64,000 bases of DNA from Verticillium longisporum (GCA_019188255.1 JAETXT010000002.1:3472001-3536000); one strand, 5' to 3'. Positions 34,046 to 46,048 are shown, numbered from the stretch's first letter. Translations and numbers: made by a program. The notes: a model not told the origin generated them from the sequence alone.

Positions 34046-35090
34046 ATGATGTTCGGCGGGATTCTCACTCTCATCATCACGGGCACCATCTCCAGCCTGC
34101 TGCTGGCCAGATCCCCTTTCATGATGCCCTACACACCAGTAACGACCAGCAAGCCGTGGGCAGATGGGCCCATGGCCCTGATCATTACGCCGCAGTTTGA
34201 GACGAAAAAGGTATGCCGTGCCAATTGTTGCCCCTCCGCTCGATCCGGTCCATTGCACCGAGGCAGAATCGCAGAGCTGACGCGTGATTGCACGTCTCCC
34301 AGACCGATCTCTTCACGACCGGTGCAACCCACATGGCTCTGCTGCACAATTCAATCCTACGAGGCTACAATTCCATTTATCATCAAGCACCACATGTGCA
34401 AGAAGACGACAAGGAGGACTTTATCGGCTATGCTTTGACGTGGTACAAGTTCGTCAAGTCGCACCACGACGACGAGGAGGAGGTGCTCTTTACCAAGGTC
34501 GAGGAACTTCTGGGCGACAAGACCGTCTTCGACAAGACATACAAGGAACATGGTATGCGCGGTGCCAAATCGTCCCTCCCTGATTGTCGGCCGACAATGG
34601 CTAACCACGATGTGCAGAGGCGTTCCTCAAAGGCCTTGCTGAATTCAAAGCCTACCTCTCGACCCTCCAAGAGCCATCGCACTTCTCCGCCGCCGAGCTC
34701 CGCCGCATCATGTCCACCTTCCAAACCGCCTTTGAAGACCACTTCCACTCCGAGATTGATACAATTGCCGCCCTCGCCAACCACCCCAAGGCGCCACGCG
34801 AGGGTACGCCCGAGGCAGCCGCCGCCAGCGCGGCCTTCAAGAGCTGGGGTAAGAACACAGTCACCAAGGCTGGCACGACCGATGTCGTGCCCTTCTTCCT
34901 CATGAACCTCGACCGCGGCGCCGAGGGTGGCATGTGGGCGCACTGGCCGCCCATTCCCGCACCCATCAAATGGGGACTAGTCAACATTGCAGGGTCTTGG
35001 TACTCTGGCCGCTGGAGGTTCACGAGCTGCGATGCCAATGGCAGGCCGAGAGAGCTGTATGCCCTTCGGTTCCCGGAGCTGACGCATTAA
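34046..35090 (+). CDS. HHE (hemerythrin-like) domain protein
   Basis: Three exons, 34046-34210, 34303-34552, 34618-35090 (295 aa). The first 25 residues form one hydrophobic helix (GGILTLIITGTISSLLLA), a signal anchor. Residues about 60-190 carry the hemerythrin-type metal ligands: HMALLHNSILRGY, FVKSHHDDEEEVLF (HxxxE) and EDHFHSEID. The C-terminal part (FFLMNLDRGAEGGMW onward) is conserved in fungal members. HHE proteins bind di-iron; roles in oxygen, NO or iron handling are known for relatives, but none can be assigned here. It sits 850 bases from a copper transporter, convergent with it. Confidence 0.9.
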
Positions 35091-35935
35091 AGACACGAGC
35101 GACGAGTGTTTCTACGGATGATCTACGACGGAATCCTGGCCGGGCTCACCAGGGCGGTGTTTTTTTTCTTTCCCATTTGGAGCTTGGACGGTTACTTTGA
35201 TACCAGTGTGTACAACAGCATGTTTTTCAATGAAATTCAAACGCGCGGGGGGATTGTTGTTTGTTCCCCTCCCTCCCCCTCAAGATGCGTCGATCCTGAA
35301 TCTCCTGCGGTCGAGCATGACGCCTTGCTCTCCAGGTGGAACACGTCGAGTCATAGCGCGACGCTCGAGCTCGACCGTCGGATGCTTTTTCCAGGCAGAA
35401 GCAATTCCTCGTGTTCGTCCGAACTCTGCGATGAGGGACCCGCCACGTGCTAGGGAGTAATCCGCGTGGCCGCTTGCAGGTATCTCGTGGCTGGTGTCTT
35501 CGGAGTTCGGAGCCGGCAGTGGGTGGGTGATGGGCCTTGTTGAGCGATCTAGATATGACTAGATGTATACTGAGCCCACTTGGTCTCATCAAAAATGCGT
35601 AGTCAGGGGCCAGCACCTGCTAGGCCACGCTTGTGGTCCCTTGCATCATGGCTTCGTAGGGCTTCGAGATTATTCACAACCAAGGTTGCCTTCTCATCTG
35701 CACGGCCCGAACATGATGCCAGTGCGAGCCATCAACATTGTGCGATGTCCAGAGGCTGACGAAGTCGTGAGGAGACTGCGACCCCCAAGCGATCATGTAG
35801 TCATGTGGTTTTGTCAGAAGTTCCGCCAGCTAAATTTGGCCAGCAGAGTATCTCGATGTCAACCCATCACCTCAACATGCCCGCATCAAGGCTCTGATAC
35901 TGATTCGCCATTTCTCCTAGCAACTACACCATGCC
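35091..35935. other. Convergent intergenic spacer
   Basis: 3' regions of the HHE and copper transporter genes; nothing else seen. Confidence 0.5.
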
Positions 35936-36769
35936 TCAACCACAGCAAACTGTCGAACTCTCGCCCGCTGAGGTCGGCCCTGTCGAGCCACCAATCTTCT
36001 CCCAGTGGAAAATGAAGGATCCGAGGTAGGCGCCGATGAAGATGCAGATGATGATGTAACCGTTGTAATACATGGCGAGCCTGGGAAGCCATTGTGTCAG
36101 AACAAATCGGCCTCTTATGGAACAAAGGTTCAACAAGGACAAGGGGCACCTACAGCATGACAAAGTATGCGACGGCAAACTGAAGCAGATGCAGCAGCGC
36201 CCTGACGGCTGGAGGAACGAAGGGCGGAACGGCGCCGTGATCGCAACGCCGCCGGCGCCGAGGGGAGCCGCGCCTTCGCCGCTGTTCTTCCCGCCAGAGG
36301 CAGAATCGTTGCTCGCAGCTGCAAAGGGGCCTGCGCGTGCGACGACCCCGGCGGCGTGGGAGCGGATGAGGTAGCGGTCGTACTCCTTGCCGGCGCGGCG
36401 GAGGGCCTCGAGGGACAGGACGAGGAGCACGACGCCTATGCAGGAGCCGGCAAACATGCCGGTGGACGTAACGTGCCACGACTCGGAGATGAAGCACGAG
36501 TCGATTGTTTGCCAGTTCCAGAGCATCTGTGGTTCAGGACGGCAGGTTAGCGCTGGACGAGAACCAGGGAACATGATGGGGGTCGTCGACAACGGTCCTG
36601 GAAGTGTACTCACGGATATTTTGCAACCGCCCATCATGGCTGACATGTCCATTTCATCGTGGCCGCTGGTGGCCGCAGCGTCGGTACCGGCGGGCATGTC
36701 CATGCCTGTTGCTGTTGGCATGAGCATGGAGGTGAAAGTTGAAGCCATGGTCATGGCACCGTGGTCCAT
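35936..36769 (-). CDS. Ctr-family copper transporter (one frame break)
   Basis: Copper(I) importer, three helices, works as a trimer. Exons 36769-36614, 36526-36154, 36080-35936 (224 aa once frame is kept). The N-terminus is Met/His rich (MDHGAMTM, GMDMPAG, HDEMDMSAMMGG). Helix 1 follows MLWNWQTIDSCF; helix 2 has the MxxxM motif (FVML-LAMYYNGY, formed across the last splice); helix 3 has the packing motif GxxxG (GAYLGSF). The loop is long, Ala/Gly/Ser rich. Exon 2 loses one base near 36201-36210 (CAGCCGTCAGG on the coding strand): CCC in place of CC restores LQPVRALLHLLQF. The total length is divisible by three only with that extra base, so I read it as an assembly error. Confidence 0.88.
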   Translation of the reverse strand: MDHGAMTMASTFTSMLMPTATGMDMPAGTDAAATSGHDEMDMSAMMGGCKISVSTLPGPLSTTPIMFPGSRPALTCRPEPQMLWNWQTIDSCFISESWHVTSTGMFAGSCIGVVLLVLSLEALRRAGKEYDRYLIRSHAAGVVARAGPFAAASNDSASGGKNSGEGAAPLGAGGVAITAPFRPSFLQPSGRCCICFSLPSHTLSCCRCPLSLLNLCSIRGRFVLTQWLPRLAMYYNGYIIICIFIGAYLGSFIFHWEKIGGSTGPTSAGESSTVCCG

Positions 36770-38117
36770 TTTTGTGGTGATAGCTGTTCGTGGAGAAGAA
36801 CTGTCTTCAGAAGATGCTTCGTGGTATGGGAAACAAGACTCTGAATAGGACTGTGGGCGAGGCGCGGAAGTGGTAGCCTTTATATGGCCGGCCGGCCAGG
36901 TCACCTAAGTTTCAAGCTCTTCTGTTGGAAGGGTCGCGCGGCATATCAAGGATTAAATCAGCCCATGCAGGTCATTCAAACAATGTGTGACCCATTCTGT
37001 GGTTTGGGTTTGTTCCCATGTATTAGGGGCCTTTTGTATGCCACCCTGTTGGGAGAGGAGGGGCAGGAAGGAAGTTGCTGGGACGCCACCATGCATTGGC
37101 CCCCAAAGCTTGACATGATCCATACCTCTACAAACGGATTATATCTCTTGGTAACAGGGAGCCCCCCATTCACCACATGCCTGGTAAGCGTGACAATATT
37201 TGACCTGATGAACAGGTCGAAACCATCAGACCACGATGAACAGCACCCTGCGGGGCCTAGCCTATGCAGCACCACTGATCGACATGGGATGTTGACAAGC
37301 CCATGAAGGTTATGCACCTCGCTGGCGAAATTTTCGAATGGGGTCAGATGGTGGCGTGGGAAGGTTGGACGCCCCTCAGCCTCTCGTGATGTTTGCGAGA
37401 GTTTGAGCAAGTTTTCCTCACCGAGCAGGGCTGGCCCAGGGAGGCCGCAGCTAGGCTTCAGGTTCATTGCCAAACTCGGGTGGTGAGTTAATTCCGCGTC
37501 GATCTATCTCTTCGAGTTGACTACTAGCCATTCCGTCTTGCGTTCAGAGCTCGTGCAGGACGTTGCAACACGAGCATGCCAGCGAACGATGACGGGCTAT
37601 TCCAGACGCGGTGGGACCTATGAGCAGAAACGTGCATACAACGTGTCCCGCAGTCCCGTGACCTGCTTCGGAAAGTAGGAGGAATGAGGCGATTAACAGA
37701 CTGTGGCTATAGACAACCAGGAGCTATCCCAAGAGGTAGGCGGGCTTGAAGCCAAATGCGAACTTGATGCTGGATGTAGGTAAGGTAAGGTCCCTATCTA
37801 GGTAGTCTCTGTGTCGGTGGAGGGTTACTTGTCTCGGTAAGATGGCAGATCCTCGGTAACTTTTCGGTGTGTGGAACTCTGTGTGCAGGAGCGTCGAGCT
37901 GCACGTCACGTCGCACGGGACTTGACCTTGCCTCGTCCCCACCAAACCTCCGGCCAGAGCTCAGAGCTCCCTGCAGCTGCGACGTTCCTCAGCTGCGTGC
38001 AAACCATCGACCCCATGTATGCAAGCAAGCTCCGAGCTGCACCCGCTACCCTGCCATCAAGAGCACACTACGACATGACGGGGACGCCAATGGGCGCGTT
38101 CCCGCGACACGGCCACC
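36770..38117. other. Divergent promoter region, copper transporter and RTC1
   Basis: 1.35 kb with no supported gene. A GGTAAGG/CTAGGTAG-rich stretch at 37770-37860 resembles the one at 56630-57020. Confidence 0.45.
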
Positions 38118-41100
38118 ATGTATAGCCGCGACAACAAGATCATGCGGAAGCTCCTCGGAAAGGCCTCTGCCGACAACTCTACCGACACGACGAGCCCCGG
38201 CATTGGCATCACGAGTGCGCCGCATCTGCCGTCTTCGTTCCGCCCCAACTTTTCTCAGTACGCCGTCTACGATGCGACCTACCCCATCTACAGCATCGAT
38301 GCCCCGGCCGATCGTCGCTCCGTTGTCCTGGCCAGTCGCCATGTCCTCAAGACTGTGGTCTTTGATGGCCTCAATATCGTCGATGGCGTTGACGTTCGAG
38401 CTGCCATCGTCTCGGCGTCCAATCCAAACAAGGGCGCATCGTCAGCGACGGCCGATCAGCTCTCCGTGAAGGAGGTGAAATGGCATAAGGACTCGACCAT
38501 CTTCACTGCCTGTACCAATGGCAAGATCTTCTCCTACGATCTCGCAAGGATAGCCGCCGGCGGTTCTCTCATGGACTGCGTCCAGATGAGGGAGGATTCG
38601 CGCCAGGTCAATACCCTCGACATCAACCCCCATCGCCCGAGCTTGCTGCTGTCGGGCAGCCAAGACGGTTTCGTGCGCTACTTCGATATCCGCACGCCCG
38701 TGCAAAGCCGCGCTGGTGGCATGACGTACCAGGCCAAGGCAGCCTTTAAATGCAATGCCGATGGCGTTCGCCAGGTCCGTTGGTCGCCGAAAGAGGGCAT
38801 GTATCTGGCATGTGGCACCGACGGTGGCGTGGTCTTGAAGTGGGATTTGCGAAAGCCGACCACGCCGCTGCTGCGCATCACGGCACACGAAAAAGCCTGC
38901 ACGTCCATCTCGTGGCATCCTGATGGGAACCATCTGGTCAGTGGCGGCATGGATCAGAAGTGCGCCGTCTGGGACTTCTCCAAGGACGCTGACAAGCGCC
39001 AAAAGCCGAAGTGGTCGATCCAAACGCCCGCCCCTGTATCTGTCGTCAGCTGGAGGCCGGGGCTGTGGTCTGCCAGTGCGCAGGGCAAGCGTGCCGCCCA
39101 GATTGCCGTGTCTTACGACGATGCCAGTCTCAAGCGTTTCGGAGTTCGCGCGGCCCATATCTGGGATCTGGCGAGGCCTACCATCCCGTTCAAGGAGCTC
39201 AACTGGTTCAATTCGCCGCCATCAAGCCTCATGTGGCTTGACCAAGATCTTCTCTGGGCTGCTGGTGAAGATGGCAAGTTTCACCAGTGCGACGTTGCCT
39301 TCGCCCTGAAGACCATGGATCGAATGACGTCCTCCAGCATGGCCTTTTCTTCATGTGGGGACGTGGCCATGTTTCTCGATGAAAGACCGCATCAGCGGCC
39401 GAGACCGACTGTGGTGCACCGCAAGGAGGGTAATGTGACACCTCGTTCCGTCTACGGGTCCAGTCCTACAACACCCCAACTCAGCATCAGTCGCAGCGAT
39501 TCCGAAGATGACGCTGTTGGCAGCTTTCTCGGGCCACGGCGGAAGCTGAGCCGGAAGAGGAGGCCTAGTGTCGCTCCATACCCGCGCTCAGCACAACGCC
39601 GCCGTCTGGTTCCGCAGACGGGGAGCCTGTATTATCTTTAGAGCATGCCATGAGAGTTACTGGGGTGTACAAGACACAGCAGGCCATGGCGGTTGGTCGC
39701 GTCCCTGCTGCTGCCAAGGTCAACCACTATCAGTACCTTTCCCAGTGCTATCTCGAGACACTGGACCGCGAATTACCGCAAAGAGAAGGCGGGAGAGCAC
39801 TTGTGGACCGTGTTGCAACTATACTGAATGAGTTTGCCTACGCTGCGGAAGGTGTTGGCCAATTTCGACTGGCACAAACGTGGCGCATATTGGGGTACGC
39901 CATGGACCTCCTCCTCAGACGAAGAGCCCAGTACCATCTCGAGAGGCGATTGGGTCATTTCCAGAAACGACCTTCAGTAACCAAGTCAAAAGACGGAGCC
40001 GTCAAAACCGCCGATCTCAAGAGTTTCCAGGGCCTGAGCCAGGACAGCACGAAAGCGCCAAACCCGCTTCGCCGCGCCAGTGCGGTGTCCGTCCAACTGG
40101 AAAGCCGCTCCCTCTCTGTCAGATCCCTTCTTTCGGAAGAGATCGAAAGCACCTCCAACGTACCGACTCCGCTCGCAAGGCCGGTGCATGAAGACGATCC
40201 CAATACAGATCACGGCAGCCTCAGGCCCGGCAAGAAGTTGACACCCGTCTTTGAACTAGACAGTTTCGCCTTACCCCCAGCGGTCCACAGTACGTTCAAC
40301 TACAGTCCGCGGAAACGACTGGACTCAGCTCCTTTGTCACTTTTGAGCCACGAAAGCGACCAGACAGAGGCCTCGCATACTGAGGGGTACGACTTTTATG
40401 ATACTGACGCACTCTCCCTTGCCGTAGATGTCCCAGAGCCAGAGAAGAAGGATGAAGCGCACTCACCCGGTGGTGGATCTCTTTCGAAGAGACCTCCCAA
40501 AGTGATGAGGCACGACTCGGATGACAGCTTCTTGCAAATGTTCTCCATTTCGGATGGGAGTCGAAAGTCCGCCAACCTTTCCCTGCCAAAAGCAGGCGCC
40601 GCAAGTGAGCTTAAAAAGTCCGAGTTTGAACCCGTGCAAGAGCACGACGATGAGCATGGCGAATACGAGAGCCGCATCCGAGGGAAAGAGATTGAAGAGT
40701 CTCCCGAACTCCACAACCTGTCCTCCATGCAGATGAGGCGAGGCTTGCTGCCGATGAGTAACTCCCCCGAAGAGGTGTTCATGATTTCACAGACAACCAT
40801 TGGCGACGATGAAGATCCCTCAGCCTCAGAAGTCTCGGCGCGTCGGTCACAGTCAATCGTATCGGATGCGCCTACCTTTGACGATGACGCCCCTCTTCAT
40901 GTTGGTGTCGTCTCGGCGAGCCCACCCCAGGCGCCAACCGAATCGCAGATGCTAGACGTATCTCCAGTCATCATCGAAAGCGACTACCTCCCTGGTCTGA
41001 TGATCCCCCTTACCCACAGAAGTTGGCGTCCGAACTCAACAACAAAGGCTACACCATTCCAACCCCGCCCCTCGACCCGTATGGTCTCATCACGAGCACT

Positions 41101-42063
41101 CTCGATTTTGAACTCCGCACATCCAATCTTAACGCTGCGGCAATGGTTCTACTTCTCAGGCCGCTGGTTCCGGAGGCACTCATCGACGCCCACCGCGCAG
41201 CCTCAATCCTGCGCGCATACCACGCTCGACTCGCGTCTATGCGCCACTTTGTCGAGGCCGCGCTTTTGCGAAACCTCTGTGTCAAGGGCTGGCCCGAGAG
41301 CCTGCCTGAATGGGGCGAATCTTATACCGCAATTTTCGGCCCCGCCCAACAAGGCGTCAAGGCGGGCTTCCTGTGCCCTTCGTGCCGCAAGCCGCGTGAG
41401 ATAGACCCCCGCCAGGGCTCTGGTGCCATCTGGCAGTGTGAGCGATGCAAGACTCACATGGCTCCTTGCGCGGTGTGCGGCCATCGCGAGGCCAGTCCCG
41501 TCGTTCTCCCGCTGACAGAGGGCATGGACGCCAAGCAGCGTGCCCAAGTTGCCGAGGAGGAGATTATGGGTCTGTGGTGGTACTGTCCGGGCTGTGCGCA
41601 CGGCGGCCACGCAACGTGCCTTCAGGGCTGGCATGCTCCGGATGGCTTCGACGGCGACGCGCCCCCTGCCGGTGGCGGCGACGGCAGCTGCCCGCTCGAT
41701 GGGGGCGGCCACGCCTGGCTGCCCGGTAAGTGGCGCGATGAGAGGGCGACGCAGCGCGCGGAGGTAGTCAGCCGTGCGGCGCTCGACAAGGCGCGTGCGC
41801 AGGCGCAGGTGCAGCGCAAGACGAGCCTGAGCGGCGGGCGAGGCAGAGGTCCTCCGTCACCGGGAGTGGCCATTCGAGGAGACGGTGTCGAGGTCCCGCA
41901 GAGTCGGGCCGTTGAGAGCGTGCGTGAGGCGCTGGCGAGCGGAGGCGGTGCTGCCATGAGCTCGGGTCCTGGGGCCAGCATCCTCAGCTCCAGTCCTGGC
42001 CGAGCAGGGGAGCGAGATCGCGAGAGAAGAAAGAGCGTCAAGTTTGTGCCGACGGACCGCTAG
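38118..42063 (+). CDS. RTC1: RTC1/SEA2 (WDR24-like), GATOR2/SEACAT subunit
   Basis: Vacuole-membrane regulator upstream of TORC1. One long exon, about 1315 aa once frame is kept. N-terminal WD40 propeller (VKEVKWHKDSTIFTACTNG, GSQDGFVRYFDIR, ACTSISWHPDGNHLVSGGMDQ, VSVVSWRPG). A helical middle starts SLEHAMRVTGVYKTQQ, then a long acidic disordered stretch, and a C-terminal RING-like zinc region (CPSCRKP, CERCKTHMAPCAVCGH, WWYCPGCAHGGH, CPLDGG-GHAW). Frame drops by one base twice: near 39580-39584 (CATACCCGC) and near 40990-40992 (CTCCCTGG); one more C at each restores PALSTTPPSG and YLPWSDDPPYP. I read both as assembly errors. In the last zinc motif the expected Cys residues are Gly and Trp. 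Kozak-like GCCACC before the ATG. Confidence 0.92.
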
Positions 42064-42409
42064 GCACGGTCTTTTTGGGTCGGCGGCAGCGATGGGCACG
42101 ACGGAGGCGAGTCGCATCGGCTCGGGGGAAGGTCGGAGCACGGGGTCATCAGATGCATTCCTTCATAATACGGCTTTAGGCGTTTGGTTCTAGAAAGGGC
42201 GCTCCAGGCTCCGGAATGGCTGTATGGGATTTGTACTTTACGGCGGCTACACACTCCAGGTAGGCATTCGTCAATGGCAGGGAAGAATTCTACGCTTACG
42301 GGCCTGAGAACTGTTTACCCGTTTCCCTCTTGAGCCCTCCCCACCGACATCAGAGCAAAGTCGAGCATCCACGGCACGACTGCTTGAAGCAAGTACACAA
42401 CCCCAATAT
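42064..42409. other. Convergent spacer, RTC1 and Vps38-like genes
   Basis: No feature seen beyond 3' untranslated sequence. Confidence 0.4.
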
Positions 42410-44260
42410 TCACTTACCCACGTTCTCCCTGAACCCTTTGGTCCGGAGGGAAACCTTCATGTGTCCCTCGTCAAAGCCGAGGCCCAAATCCTCCGACGCC
42501 CTTCTGAGACTCTCGGCGGCCTGTCCATTGGCACTGCTGGGTCTGCTACCCGTCACGCTGCCGTCTGCCTCGCCGTCTCCCGTCGTGATGCGACCCTTGA
42601 GATGACCGGCCCACAAGCCCCTGACGCCACCCCGTTTGCGCTCGGGCACGTCCTCTGTGCCGGCGCTGCAGACGTAGAGGAGATACTTCAGATTCGGGAG
42701 GGAGTGGCGAATGTCAACGACGCGCAGCGACTGATGGGCGCAGAGGGCCTCGATGTCCTTGTTGAGGAGGAACCAGGCGTAGTCGAAGCGGAAGTGGGCT
42801 GCTGTCGAGCCGCCTCTGGGAAGATAGAGTGGGAATTCACGGGCTGGGTTGTTGCCGAGCGTAGACGAGGCGCCATGAGTGTGTCTGGAGGCCGGGTTGT
42901 CCTGAAACGCAGATATATCATCCCGGATGGTGGAGCGGGAACCAAAGGGGTTGATGTCGTAGGGCAGTGGGTGCCGCAGGTAGTACTGCAGGTTGTGGGT
43001 AAGCATGGCCACGTGGCCGAGGGCAGCCGACATGACATCCTCGTTCGGATTCTTGGACGACGGGCTGTCGTAAGATGTATTCTGCAGTGGGAGGCCGCAA
43101 ATCTGAAAGGACAATGGCTCGCCTGAAGGACACGGGGTGATGGGGAAGATGTTGGACAGGTCGGAGCAGATGCGCCGCCGCTGGCCGCGGATCTGCTCCT
43201 GCGTCTGTGCGAGCATCAATTTTGAGCTCTCCAGCGGCTCACGCGCCGCAACAATATCCCGCTCTGCCTTGGCCTGCGCTTCGCGGCCTGCGGCGATGGC
43301 CTCGCGCCTCGCTTTCAAGGACGCTTTGAGTTCATCGCGTCTCTTCTCTGCTGACTTGACACTCTTGGCCTGCTGAGAGACGTATTTCTGAGCGAGCTTC
43401 ACTCTCTCTTCGGCCAGTGGGGCATCGTTCCTCGGTTGTTTGGAAAGAAGCTCATTGATTTGTGTAGTAATGTGCTCCTGTGTGGAAAGAGCATCCTGGA
43501 TAGAACTGTCCAGAGTTGCAAGCTTCATGAGGGCATTATAGGAGGACGTCGGCAGCGTTGCTGTGGCCTTCGGCTTCGCCTTACGAGCCGGAAGGTCGAG
43601 AGAATAAACCCCATCCTCGAGATGAAAAATCAGGCCGTTAAGGGGAAAGCGTTGATTTAGCAGAGTGCCCAGGAAGTTGAGAGACCGCAGGTCCACGACG
43701 TCCTCTTGATGTAGAAACCATTCCTTTGAACCGACGTATCGCTTTGTCCATATTTTGATCGTTACCAGCGGGGAACGCGTCACAGAGCTCCCGTGCTTGG
43801 AAAGATTAAAGAAGAGAAAGTTAAAGTTCTGTGACAATGGCTGTCAGTTGAGAACAAACAAGAAGGAAGGAGCAGAGGCACTGACTGTCTTTCTCTCCTG
43901 CGTTTCGCTGATGTAGATTGGATCATCTTCACCGTCCACATGCATGGAAAAGAAGGCATCCGCCATGCGACTGTTATAGAGCGCCTCCAGCTTCTTTTGC
44001 TCAGAGACGGGGCTATCCTGCGTCAAGGTGGTGCTCCTACGCCGCATCTTAGGCCGCAGGTCTTCCGACGACAACGCGTGATGCAGCTTGGGCGTTTCTC
44101 TCAGAGTATCGGACTTCTTCGGCGATGCGTGGATGGCGACATCATCGGTAGTGCGGCCGCGCGGCCGCTGAAAGCTGAGGTTTCGCAGGTAGATGCCCTG
44201 AAGGTGCCGGAGCTTGCGGTTCTGGGGAAGCAGTCGGGGCGCGCGTGATTCGGTCGGCAT
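42410..44260 (-). CDS. UVRAG/Vps38-like (Atg14-domain) protein
   Basis: Subunit type found in the class III PI3-kinase complex II, endosome-to-vacuole sorting. Exons 44260-43886 and 43828-42410 (597 aa). Residues 1-130 are basic/Ser rich. A C2-like region follows (FNFLFFNLSKHGS, WFLHQEDVVDLRSLNFLG). Residues about 230-340 are a long coiled coil (EERVKLAQKYVSQQAKSVK..., EAIAAGREAQAKAERDI). The C-terminal BARA-like part has HVAMLTHNLQYYL, DINPFGSRSTIRDD and FRFDYAWFLLNKDIEALC. The last codons read GTGGGTAAGTGA, a perfect donor, so a short 3' exon may exist. Its convergent neighbour RTC1 also acts at the vacuole/endosome, which may be chance. Confidence 0.85.
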
Positions 44261-44998
44261 GATGCATGTCGCTGCTGACTGCAGCTTGTCCTAACTTCTT
44301 GTCTGCATAGGATCTTTCGTTGGAGTTCGCGACGCGTCACGCTGGTGGAATGGCAATGGCGGTGATAATACGAATGGAGGTGACGTCGGCAGTTTGGTAG
44401 GATCACCATTCGCTGGAGGCCTTGGCCTGGAGCTTCGAGCTTGAGCTCCATTACCCCACGTCGCGTGAAGAAAGATCGCTCACTATGATATCGATATATC
44501 GGGGTGCTACTGGGTTCAGTCAGTCCTGATAAAGCGATGACATTCATCTGAGCTTCTAAGCCGCTCCCAGCACAAGGCAGCTTTGATATAATGGCAATGT
44601 GCGCATAATTCACACGAAAGATAAGGCAAAGTAAGGAGATTCTAAGCAATGAATAGGATGGATGTGGTGATTGGAGTTTTGGAGGTCTCAGCAATCGATC
44701 TGCATGTTTTTGAACGCTTCTGGTGGTCATCTTGTACAGTCTCATTTTCTGGAGAAATCAAAACTCATGCAATGTGTGGGCATATTCGTCCCATTCATAC
44801 AGACTACAGGAACCAGAGACGGGAAGTGTTGCAGACAACATACGAATTGACCGCAGCATCAATTATATAGGGATCATTGCAGCCCTCCAAAAAACGTAAA
44901 GCAGATGCAGATACAGATTTCATACTACTCCCGACAACGCAACCCACCCAGTTCCCAAGTTTCTCTCGTTACACCTAACTCTCGACGAAGGAAAAACT
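44261..44998. other. Intergenic spacer
   Basis: Between the Vps38-like start and the stop of the next minus-strand gene; nothing recognised. Confidence 0.4.
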
Positions 44999-46048
44999 TC
45001 AGTGCGTCGGGTCGGCCTTGCGAAGACAGTTCAGCCAGTTTCGGTTTTCCGAAACCTTCCGGGCGCCATCAGTCTGCTCTTTCTTGGTTCTTTTCGATCC
45101 ACGTCCCTTGGCAACACGAATCGCACCCCGCGCAAGTGTAATGCCAGCGCCATCTGCAGCTGACCCGACTGCGGCAGCGGTTCTAGCAACGGCTGCGAAG
45201 ATGGGAATCAGGAAGCAGAAGGGGCAGCGCTCCTCCACCTGATGCATGTGCTCCTCGGACCGCACAGCGATATCCGTGACCGGACTGTAGCGGGTGGCCC
45301 TGTCCTTAGTGGCCGCGCGGAGGCTGATCGAGCGAGACTCAACACCCTCGCCGACCGTGACCCACTTGTTGATGTAGTCGTCCGACTCGTAGACGGAGTC
45401 GTCGGCCTCTTGTCCCCAGGGGTCGATGGGGAGATGTTCCGGCCAGAACTGCAACAGATCCATGTCCTCGAGATACTCCTCGTCAAAGAACTCATCGGCA
45501 AACTCTGCAGCAGCCACGGCGCCCATGCCGAGGGGAACGAGAGCCAGGCAGCGGCCCATGCGACGGACCTTCTTGCGCTTGTCCTCGTCCTGCTTGTCGA
45601 CATAGGCGCGCTTCTTCTCTTCCTTCTTCTTTTCGAACCGACGTCCCTTGTCCTTGTACTCGGCCGTCTTGGCCTCCTTCTTCTTGTCGAAGGCTTCTTT
45701 CTTCTGCCTCTTGCCTTCTTCATTCTTGATGCACTTATCGTAGCGCGAGTTGGCCGTTCTGCCCTTGGGGCAGCGCTTGCACTTCTTGCAGTCGTCTTTG
45801 TCGATGATTTTGCCGTTGGGGCACCGCGTGCGGCAGTTTTTGCAGGATTCTTGACGGGTGAAGAGATGGACTCCAACCACGGGCAGCGAGACGGAACCGA
45901 GATCGCGATTCAGCACCTGGGCGCTGGACCCATGCTCGCTGTCGTCGTTCTGGAGGCGACCGGCAAGAATCACGTTGGCCGGAAAGTGAGTGGCAGCAAC
46001 ATGATTGATGATGAAGAACACTGCTTTCGCAGCTTTGGAGAAATGCAT
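44999..46048 (-). CDS. Secreted-type Cys-rich protein with Lys/Glu helix
   Basis: Single exon, 349 aa; start at 46048 (MHFSKAAKAVFFIIN...). Four zones: a hydrophobic N-terminus, probable signal peptide; a Cys-rich module at residues 69-108 (CKNCRTRCPNGK, DDCKKCKRCPKGR, C), eight or so cysteines in a CxxC rhythm; a 65-residue uninterrupted Lys/Glu/Asp-rich helix; then a hydrophobic turn, an acidic stretch (FADEFFDEEYLEDMD) and a C-terminal part with CPFCF. I do not recognise a named family. The module could be a small zinc or disulfide knot. Function unknown. Confidence 0.7.
   Translation of the reverse strand: MHFSKAAKAVFFIINHVAATHFPANVILAGRLQNDDSEHGSSAQVLNRDLGSVSLPVVGVHLFTRQESCKNCRTRCPNGKIIDKDDCKKCKRCPKGRTANSRYDKCIKNEEGKRQKKEAFDKKKEAKTAEYKDKGRRFEKKKEEKKRAYVDKQDEDKRKKVRRMGRCLALVPLGMGAVAAAEFADEFFDEEYLEDMDLLQFWPEHLPIDPWGQEADDSVYESDDYINKWVTVGEGVESRSISLRAATKDRATRYSPVTDIAVRSEEHMHQVEERCPFCFLIPIFAAVARTAAAVGSAADGAGITLARGAIRVAKGRGSKRTKKEQTDGARKVSENRNWLNCLRKADPTH

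Noticed and set aside
33650..34258. 202-codon minus-strand frame
   Set aside because: Antisense to the start of the HHE gene, whose splicing and domain are clear.
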